DNA of 5,779 nt from assembly GCA_020444985.1 (NCBI GenBank), contig JAGRHK010000128.1:1-5779 (forward strand). The letters run 5' to 3'. Positions within the stretch are counted from its first letter, which is position 1. Every line of letters starts with the position of its first letter. The position numbers and the translations under genes are program-made. The DNA is from Candidatus Competibacteraceae bacterium. Lineage in GTDB: Bacteria; Pseudomonadota; Gammaproteobacteria; Competibacterales; Competibacteraceae. The notes beneath the pieces are model-generated. The model did no database searches and was not told the origin of the DNA. It worked only from the letters and a program-made list of their open reading frames with translations. This document shows positions 1 to 4,913 of the stretch, in pieces.

Positions 1-353
1 TCAACTTAGCAGAACCCTTTGCTTCCCCCGCATACGCGGGGATAGACCATAGTTGAGCTTCTTAAGATTCTTGTCGGTACTGCTTCCCCCGCATACGCGG
101 GGATAGACCTTTGATGGTTATGGCTTTGTCATTTATGAGCGTGCTTCCCCCACATACGCGGGGATAGACCCGTGTAAGAGCAATAAATCCCAAAGTTTTG
201 ATAGCTTCCCCCGCATACGCGGGGATAGACCTTTGCGCGGCACCATGTCATACCACTGGCAATAGCTTCCCCCGCATACGCGGGGATAGACCTTTCAGAG
301 ACAGATTGATGATTGGCGCTGGAATGCTTCCCCCGTACACGCTCCGCCGCGCT
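1..353 (+). CRISPR. Type I-E-like CRISPR array, leader-distal end
   Basis: Five full 28-nt repeats lie at 21-48, 82-109, 143-170, 204-231 and 265-292, with a degenerate sixth at 326-353. They are separated by five unique 33-nt spacers (49-81, 110-142, 171-203, 232-264, 293-325). Bases 1-20 are the tail of another spacer, so the array continues to the left. Each repeat begins GCTTCCCCC and ends GGGGATAGACC. The arms CCCCGC and GCGGGG form a 6-bp stem with a 4-nt ATAC loop. This matches the type I-E pattern known from E. coli (TTCCCCGC..GCGGGGATAAACC), which makes the plus strand the crRNA strand and ATAGACC plus one base the crRNA 5' handle. The decayed repeat at the right end agrees with a leader on the left. 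No cas gene is in the window, so the subtype rests on the repeat alone. The spacers are AT-rich compared with the flanking genes. Confidence 0.97.
326..353 (+). repeat. Degenerate terminal CRISPR repeat
   Basis: This copy sits exactly one 61-bp period after the fifth repeat. Its first 17 positions match the consensus with two mismatches (positions 11 and 13). From position 18 the GGGG arm and the ATAGACC handle are replaced by unrelated sequence, so the hairpin cannot form. A decayed last repeat is typical of the leader-distal end of an array and marks where the array stops. Confidence 0.85.
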
Positions 354-361
354 TGCAAGCG
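350..361. repeat. 12-bp perfect palindrome at array/operon junction
   Basis: CGCTTGCAAGCG is a perfect palindrome overlapping the last bases of the degenerate repeat, 25 bp beyond the stop codon of the fructokinase gene. It could fold as a short hairpin or be a dimeric protein site. No T-run follows it on either strand, so it does not look like an intrinsic terminator. The rest of the gap between array and gene (362-386) shows nothing recognisable. Confidence 0.4.
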
Positions 362-386
362 AACTGCGCCCTGGAACAGATCTTTG

Positions 387-1343
387 CTAACGGCTGTTCA
401 AAAATTCCTTGACCTGCTCCCGGTTCGGCAACGCTGGAATTGCGCCGCGTTGAATCGTCGCCAGCGCGCCGACCGCATTGGCGAATCGGCACAACTCACG
501 CAACCGCGCTTCATCCTGGACAATCGTCGGATCGAGCAGCACGCCTTGTAGCAAACCCGCAACGAAGCCATCTCCCGCCCCCGTCGCATCGACCGCCTCG
601 ACCGTGAAACTTTCGACCGCGCCGGTGAAGTTCGGCGTGAAGTAGACGCAGCCCGCTTGGCCCCGGGTCACCACCATTAATTTTAAATCATCATGCCAAA
701 GCGCCTGACAAGCTGCGTTCAAGTCACTGAGGCCCGTCAGGAAAGCGCTTTCGTCGTCACTGAGTTTCACGACCTGCGCTTTGCTGAACCCCAATAACAT
801 CTCTTTTCGAGCAGTGTCCGCATCTGGCCACAGGGGCAAGCGCAGATTAGGATCGTAAGACACTAATCCCCCCGCCGCGCGGGCCGCATCGACTGCGTAA
901 AGCGTTGCGCTGCGCGACGGTTCGCTGATCAGGCTGATCGAGCCAAAGTGCAGGAGTTGCGCCCGATTGATCGCTTCCATATCGACCTCGCGCGGCGTGA
1001 ACAACATGTCGGCGCTGGGATGACGGTAGAACATGAACTCGCGCTCGCCATCGGCCTGGAGCGAGACAAAAGCCAGCGCGGTGCGCGCCTCTGTGGAAAA
1101 ACGCAACGGGCTGACATCGACGCCGGCTTCTCGCAAGGTATCCGCCAGGAAATGCCCGAACGCATCATCGCCCACTTTACCCATGAAAGCGCTTTCCACG
1201 CCCAAGCGCGCCAGACCGACCGCCACATTGCCCGGTGCGCCGCCCGGGGCCTTAATAAACGCCGGCGCGTCGGTCAGGTCGGTACCGGTCACAGTGGGCA
1301 CGAAATCGATCAGCAGTTCGCCCAGACAGATTGCATTGGCCAT
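387..1343 (-). CDS. Fructokinase, PfkB/ribokinase family
   Basis: A 318-residue cytoplasmic sugar kinase, the normal length for the family, that should phosphorylate fructose to fructose 6-phosphate with ATP. The N-terminal GELLIDF strand (8-14) opens the ribokinase fold. The first PfkB signature, PGGAPGNVA (33-41), includes Asn39. Next come YDPNLRLPLW (163-172), KLSDDE (193-198) and TRGQAG (226-231). The second signature, DATGAGDGF (252-260), carries the anion hole and catalytic base Asp258. The GGAPGN and YDPNLR forms are those of bacterial fructokinases (ScrK/Frk/MtlZ type). The ATG at 1343 has AGGA 8 nt upstream (1352-1355). It is the last gene of the operon, 71 bp after the mannitol dehydrogenase gene, whose product fructose is its expected substrate; this context argues for fructokinase over 2-keto-3-deoxygluconate kinase or another PfkB member. 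Its stop lies 33 bp from the CRISPR array, with no clear terminator between. Confidence 0.93.
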   Translation of the reverse strand: MANAICLGELLIDFVPTVTGTDLTDAPAFIKAPGGAPGNVAVGLARLGVESAFMGKVGDDAFGHFLADTLREAGVDVSPLRFSTEARTALAFVSLQADGEREFMFYRHPSADMLFTPREVDMEAINRAQLLHFGSISLISEPSRSATLYAVDAARAAGGLVSYDPNLRLPLWPDADTARKEMLLGFSKAQVVKLSDDESAFLTGLSDLNAACQALWHDDLKLMVVTRGQAGCVYFTPNFTGAVESFTVEAVDATGAGDGFVAGLLQGVLLDPTIVQDEARLRELCRFANAVGALATIQRGAIPALPNREQVKEFLNSR

Positions 1344-1370
1344 GAGGGTGTTCCTAGTGATAAGTAATGA

Positions 1371-1404
1371 AAATCCAAATCCGGAGCCGCAGCCAACTCC
1401 GGTT
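1371..1404 (-). terminator. Possible weak terminator/attenuator hairpin
   Basis: In the 71-bp gap between the dehydrogenase stop and the fructokinase start, CCGGAG (1381-1386) and CTCCGG (1397-1402) form a 6-bp GC-rich stem with a 10-nt loop. Flanking A and T runs can extend it past one bulged base. Read on the minus strand the stem is followed by ATTTGGATTTT, an interrupted U-run. This fits a leaky terminator or an mRNA-stabilising hairpin that would lower fructokinase expression relative to the dehydrogenase. The U-run is imperfect, so full termination is unlikely. Confidence 0.4.
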
Positions 1405-1414
1405 TCTAAACGGG

Positions 1415-2911
1415 TCAGGACCCAACGTAAGCGTTCAGAGTGGCTCGGGCGCCCTGGTCGTAAAAGCGGTGCAAGGCCCGGCGCACTTCGTCCACGAAGG
1501 CCGACGAGCGCGGCAGCGTCTCGCCAAAGATCTCCGTCAAGCTCAGCACCGCCTCCGGTTCTCGCCCCCCGCGCCGGGCTTGCTCCTGTAGCGGACCCGC
1601 CAGTGGATCGATCACGGTCGGCAAGGCGCGACCCTGCTCATCGTTGCCGCCGGCTAGATACCGGAACCAAGCCGCCACGGTAAAGCTTAGCAATTTCACC
1701 GGGCCGTTCCGGGATAGTTCCTCCAGAATCGAGGGCAGTATGAACTTGGGCATCCGCGCCGAACTTTCAGCGCCGATACGGTGCAACTGATCGCAGATGG
1801 TGGGGTTGCTGAAGCGCTCGATCAGGGTGCGCTTATAGTCCTCCAGACTGACGCCCGGCAAGGGAGACAACAACGGGGTGACTTCCACATCCATCATGGT
1901 TTGCACCAGCTTGCGGATTTGGGGATCCGCCATGGCTTCGTGGGTAAACGAGTAACCCAATAACATGCCAATATAACATATGGCCTGATGGCTGGCGTTG
2001 AGCAGCCGCATTTTCATTTTCTCGTAGGGCAGGACATCGTGGGTCATCTGCGCGCCTACCTGCTCCCAGGCGGGGCGGCCGGTGGGGAAGTGATCCTCGA
2101 TCACCCATTGCATGAAAGGTTCGGTGACCACCGGCCAAGCGTCCTCAATGCCGAAGCGTTCCCGCACCAGCGCCCGATGGGCATCAGTGGTGGCGGGAGT
2201 AATACGGTCCACCATGCTGTTGGGAAATGCGCCATGCTCAGCCAACCAGCGACCGAATGCCGGCTCCCGGCGCTCGGCAAAAGCCAGCAGCATGTTCCGG
2301 GCGACGGCGCCATTGTGTTGCAGATTGTCGCAAGACAGGATCGTGAATGGCCCCAAACCCCGCTGGCGGCGTCGATCCAGCGCCTCCAACAGATAGCCAA
2401 AAGAACAACGGGGGCGGTGGGGATTTTGCAGATCATGAATGATGTCCGGGTGATCGGCGTTGAATTCCCCGGTACCCTCGTTGACGTAGTAACCGCCTTC
2501 GGTGATGGTCAGGGTCACGATCCGACAATCCGGGGAAGCCATTTTCTCCAGCACCGCCTCGGGGTCGTCGGGGGCGTAAAGATAATTCAGCAATGAGCCG
2601 ATCACCCGGGCCTGATCGCCGGCGGCGCTACGCTCTACCACCGTGTAAAGCCCCTCCTGAGGCAACAGGGCATCGCGCATACCCCGGTCGTGAGGAAGTA
2701 ATCCGACCCCGCAATAGCCCCAGTCGGCGTTGCCGGGTTGCTGCAGCAGGTCGTCCAGATACACGGCTTGATGCGCGCGGTAAAAGCCGCCAACGCCAAT
2801 GTGGACGATGCTCTGGGCCACTGCGGCGCGGTCGTAGCCGGGCGTCCGCACCTCGGGCGCAAGCTGTTTCAGGTTGTTTGAATTCAGTGGTTGGGTTGTT
2901 GTTTTGGTCAT
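1415..2911 (-). CDS. mtlK: Mannitol 2-dehydrogenase (NAD-dependent, long-chain polyol dehydrogenase)
   Basis: A 498-residue cytoplasmic enzyme of the mannitol dehydrogenase/fructuronate reductase family that should oxidise D-mannitol to D-fructose with NAD+; related enzymes also take arabitol or sorbitol. The N-terminal Rossmann domain starts at IVHIGVGGFYRAHQA (35-49), and the family signature LTITEGGYY is at 134-142. The catalytic helix gives Lys300, Asn305 and His308 (K-M-R-L-L-N-A-S-H). These align at a constant offset of five with Lys295/Asn300/His303 of the P. fluorescens enzyme, as do Asn196, Asp235 and Glu297 with its Asn191, Asp230 and Glu292. All known active-site residues are therefore present, and length matches the usual ~490. 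The ATG at 2911 has GAAGG about 10 nt upstream (2922-2926), a slightly long spacing. The gene lies between the NCS1 transporter and the fructokinase, consistent with one catabolic operon. It is called mtlD in Pseudomonas and mtlK in Rhodobacter. Fructuronate or altronate oxidoreductase is less likely given the fructokinase next door. Confidence 0.95.
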   Translation of the reverse strand: MTKTTTQPLNSNNLKQLAPEVRTPGYDRAAVAQSIVHIGVGGFYRAHQAVYLDDLLQQPGNADWGYCGVGLLPHDRGMRDALLPQEGLYTVVERSAAGDQARVIGSLLNYLYAPDDPEAVLEKMASPDCRIVTLTITEGGYYVNEGTGEFNADHPDIIHDLQNPHRPRCSFGYLLEALDRRRQRGLGPFTILSCDNLQHNGAVARNMLLAFAERREPAFGRWLAEHGAFPNSMVDRITPATTDAHRALVRERFGIEDAWPVVTEPFMQWVIEDHFPTGRPAWEQVGAQMTHDVLPYEKMKMRLLNASHQAICYIGMLLGYSFTHEAMADPQIRKLVQTMMDVEVTPLLSPLPGVSLEDYKRTLIERFSNPTICDQLHRIGAESSARMPKFILPSILEELSRNGPVKLLSFTVAAWFRYLAGGNDEQGRALPTVIDPLAGPLQEQARRGGREPEAVLSLTEIFGETLPRSSAFVDEVRRALHRFYDQGARATLNAYVGS

Positions 2912-2934
2912 GATTTGAAAACCTTCGGAATGAC

Positions 2935-2964
2935 GGGGTACGGGGGGGTGGCGGCTCGCCTGGG
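2935..2964 (+). other. G-rich tract with a run of seven G
   Basis: GGGG (2935-2938), a run of seven G (2942-2948) and GGG (2962-2964) are clustered just upstream of the mannitol dehydrogenase ribosome-binding site. They lie on the strand that is template for the operon, so the mRNA is C-rich here. The tracts could form a marginal G-quadruplex, and a G7 homopolymer can be length-variable, but neither is demonstrated. Confidence 0.35.
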
Positions 2965-3005
2965 CGGTATGGAGGCAAAGCCAGCGGGGATCGTGGTCAT
3001 GAAAA

Positions 3006-3082
3006 GGCGGGGAGCGATCCGCCCTCTTCCGTATCGTCGCCTCTAAAATTTAAAGACGACGGGGTTTGGCGATGGCGGATCG
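3006..3082 (-). promoter_or_regulatory. Candidate attenuator: alternative antiterminator/terminator hairpins
   Basis: This lies in the 181-bp gap between the NCS1 transporter stop and the dehydrogenase start. On the minus-strand RNA, segment A (3082-3074, CGATCCGCC) is perfectly complementary over 9 bp to segment B (3023-3015, GGCGGATCG). A nested hairpin CGTCG/CGACG (3061-3057 with 3039-3035) lies between them. Segment B can instead pair over 5 bp (GGCGG/CCGCC) with segment C (3010-3006), and that hairpin is followed at once by TTTTC (3005-3001). A:B and B:C exclude each other, the arrangement seen in attenuators. B:C is short, so it may be weak or simply an mRNA 3'-end stabiliser. No known riboswitch aptamer is recognised. 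The remainder of the gap (2912-2934 and 2965-3000) shows only the dehydrogenase Shine-Dalgarno. Confidence 0.4.
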
Positions 3083-3092
3083 GTTGATGTTA

Positions 3093-4823
3093 TTAACCTG
3101 CCTGGAACGATTTCGAACGCTTCAGATCCCACCAGGCAAACACGAAGTAGATGACGGTGCACCAGATGGTCAGGTTATAAAACAACTCGCGATTGACGTA
3201 GTACTCGTAAAGATCCGGGCTGTTGAACAGGACGCGCCAGCCGAGAATGAGCGGTAGCACCAATCCGATCAAGATCCACACTGCCCGAATTCCCTTGGTC
3301 AAACGGGAAGTGTCCTTGACATGGGGATGGCTTTCCTGCACCGCCAGTTGCGCATGATACTCCGCAACGGCTTTATTGAATTCCTCCTCCCGCTTTTCGG
3401 CTTCGGGATAGCTCTTATCCGCGCCCGCCGACTTCGCCAAAAGGGTGTAGCAGATGACCGAGAGCAGCCATGTCGGCAGGAACAGGTAGAAGAACGGAAT
3501 GATATTGATGAAGTTCAATCCGAAGCCAAATACCAGTGCGATCGCCCAGGTCTTCAGCGCCGGAACATTGTCCTTAACGCCGGATAGGCGGAACCAGTAA
3601 GTTTTGTACCCCAGTCGTGGGAAGAGATGCTGTTCGGCGAAGACAATGCCCCCGATGGGCACCAGGATCAGTCCCGCATAAGTCAGCAGCGGCAGAATGC
3701 TGCGATAGACGAATGGGAAACAGCTACCGATCACCACCGCAGCCCCGACAATCAGCGTGACCCGTTGGCGTGAGGTGTGCGGGAAAACCGCCTGAGCCGC
3801 TAGACCGGCGCGGTAGAGATTCGAGTTGGCCGTTGTCCATCCCGCAACAATGACGATCACAAAACCCGTGGCGCCCAGCGCATAGTAAGCCACATCACCG
3901 GGTGAAACAATGGCGATGCTGGTTTTCATGATGGCCGCCGTCGCCGCTCCCATGAGCGCTGCGGATATCCAGGCAACATAATGGCCAAACATCATGCCGG
4001 TCCCGGTGCAAAGACCGTAGATCGGCTTTTTGGCGTAGCGTAGAAGCGCCATGTCGATCAGGCCAAAATGCGCGAACGTATTTGCGGCCCAGGCAAAGCC
4101 GATCACTTCCCATAATCCGATCCCGGGTTCTCCTTGCGTATTAATGCCCGTAAATACGGTCGTTCCCGCTAAATTCACGAAATCGGAGAAACTGGACAAG
4201 GTGGTGTAACCGGTCAGGGCTTCGTTCAACGAGGGGATCAGCACCATGCCGCCGACCGTGAACATGACCATCAGCCATGGCGCGCAAATGCTGGCGAATT
4301 CGCTCAGCACATTGAAACCATAGTAGGCCACCAGCACCGCGATCACGCTGCACGAAGCTGCGATGAGCATGAAGTAGACGTTCGTCGGATACGGATAAAT
4401 CTGTGGCGGAATATCAAAGAGCACTCGAACCGCTGTCGCCGACACGGTAATCATGGCCGCTGAAATCGCCAGGAAGATGAGCACATTCGCGCCATTGTAA
4501 AACCGCGAGAATTTTTCGCCCATGTTTCGATCGAGATAGGTGTAGAGACTGAGCCGCGTTTTGGTCGCGATCGGCGCGGTGATGAGCCAAAAGCTCAACG
4601 TGGCGAGCGTATTGCCAATCAGCAGGCCAATTAGAATATCCCAGATGGTTGCGCCCAGCGCCACGAAGGCGGCGCCAATGACAAACTCCGTCGCGGCAAC
4701 ATGTTCGGAAGCATACAGGCCAAGGAAATGGCCGGGTCCATGCAGTCTGTGTTGCGGCACCGGGAGCAGTTCGTCGTCCATATCGGCGATGGAAGGGGTT
4801 TGATCAACGGTGGCATTGGTCAT
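3093..4823 (-). CDS. NCS1-family (CodB/Mhp1-like) membrane transporter with extended C-terminus
   Basis: A 576-residue inner-membrane protein of the nucleobase:cation symporter-1 family (LeuT fold). Landmarks resembling E. coli CodB are the PVP motif (21-23) before the first helix, LIGLLIGNTLATL (64-76), CAPWLMVMFTVGGM (180-193), the FGLIDMALLRYAKKP stretch (253-267), the helix-8 motif GWTTANSNLYRAG (328-340), and LVPIGGIVFAEQHLF (387-401). I estimate 14 membrane helices, near 45-62, 62-84, 112-134, 150-170, 180-196, 236-255, 280-298, 314-330, 354-372, 376-397, 424-440, 441-463, 511-529 and 547-566. CodB has about 420 residues and 12 helices. The extra length is a charged, probably cytoplasmic loop (464-510, helix-like EAEKREEEFNKAVAEYHAQL) plus two C-terminal helices ending in a positive KRSKSF tail. 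The ATG at 4823 has a strong GAGGAG 6 nt upstream (4830-4835). Family members carry purines, pyrimidines, hydantoins, allantoin or thiamine precursors. Lying between a polyol-binding protein and mannitol dehydrogenase, it may import a polyol or related carbon source; the substrate cannot be read from sequence. Confidence 0.88.
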   Translation of the reverse strand: MTNATVDQTPSIADMDDELLPVPQHRLHGPGHFLGLYASEHVAATEFVIGAAFVALGATIWDILIGLLIGNTLATLSFWLITAPIATKTRLSLYTYLDRNMGEKFSRFYNGANVLIFLAISAAMITVSATAVRVLFDIPPQIYPYPTNVYFMLIAASCSVIAVLVAYYGFNVLSEFASICAPWLMVMFTVGGMVLIPSLNEALTGYTTLSSFSDFVNLAGTTVFTGINTQGEPGIGLWEVIGFAWAANTFAHFGLIDMALLRYAKKPIYGLCTGTGMMFGHYVAWISAALMGAATAAIMKTSIAIVSPGDVAYYALGATGFVIVIVAGWTTANSNLYRAGLAAQAVFPHTSRQRVTLIVGAAVVIGSCFPFVYRSILPLLTYAGLILVPIGGIVFAEQHLFPRLGYKTYWFRLSGVKDNVPALKTWAIALVFGFGLNFINIIPFFYLFLPTWLLSVICYTLLAKSAGADKSYPEAEKREEEFNKAVAEYHAQLAVQESHPHVKDTSRLTKGIRAVWILIGLVLPLILGWRVLFNSPDLYEYYVNRELFYNLTIWCTVIYFVFAWWDLKRSKSFQAG

Positions 4824-4874
4824 GCTTTTCTCCTCAACATCTTTGTTTTTGGTTTCAATTCATGGGAATCGGGT

Positions 4875-4902
4875 CCACGGGACAACCGCGCTCCGTGCGT
4901 GG
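4875..4902 (-). promoter_or_regulatory. Inverted repeat after binding-protein gene, possible mRNA-stabilising hairpin
   Basis: In the 90-bp gap downstream of the binding-protein stop, CACGG (4876-4880) can pair with CCGTG (4893-4897), or CCACG (4875-4879) with CGTGG (4898-4902). No U-run follows on the minus strand, so it is not a standard terminator. Hairpins just after a periplasmic binding-protein gene often protect that part of an operon mRNA and raise its level over downstream genes, which would fit here. The stems are only 5 bp, so support is modest. The rest of the gap holds the transporter's Shine-Dalgarno and no convincing promoter. Confidence 0.3.
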
Positions 4903-4913
4903 AAAAATGGCCG

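Noticed and set aside
1..353. Array as type I-F or I-C
   Set aside because: The repeat lacks the I-F GTTCACTGCCG start and the I-C GTCGC..GATTGAAAC ends. The CCCCGC/GCGGGG stem with an ATAGACC handle and 61-bp period fit I-E.
350..361. Palindrome as intrinsic terminator for the operon
   Set aside because: No T-run follows the stem on either strand.
198..551. Plus-strand open frame of 117 codons starting inside the CRISPR array
   Set aside because: Its N-terminus is translated repeat and spacer (the SPAYAGID and FPRIRGDRP peptides typical of spurious proteins called in type I-E arrays), and its remainder is antisense to the fructokinase gene.
1033..1683. Plus-strand open frame of 216 codons
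   Set aside because: It runs antisense across fructokinase and mannitol dehydrogenase, is Arg/Pro/Ser-rich with no domain, and is explained by GC-rich codon bias of the real genes.
1988..2596. Plus-strand open frame of 202 codons
   Set aside because: It lies entirely antisense to the well-conserved mannitol dehydrogenase, with no recognisable motif or ribosome-binding site.
4824..4913. Internal promoter before the NCS1 gene
   Set aside because: The best candidate (TTGTCC, 17 nt, TGAATT on the minus strand) matches the sigma-70 consensus too poorly to report.
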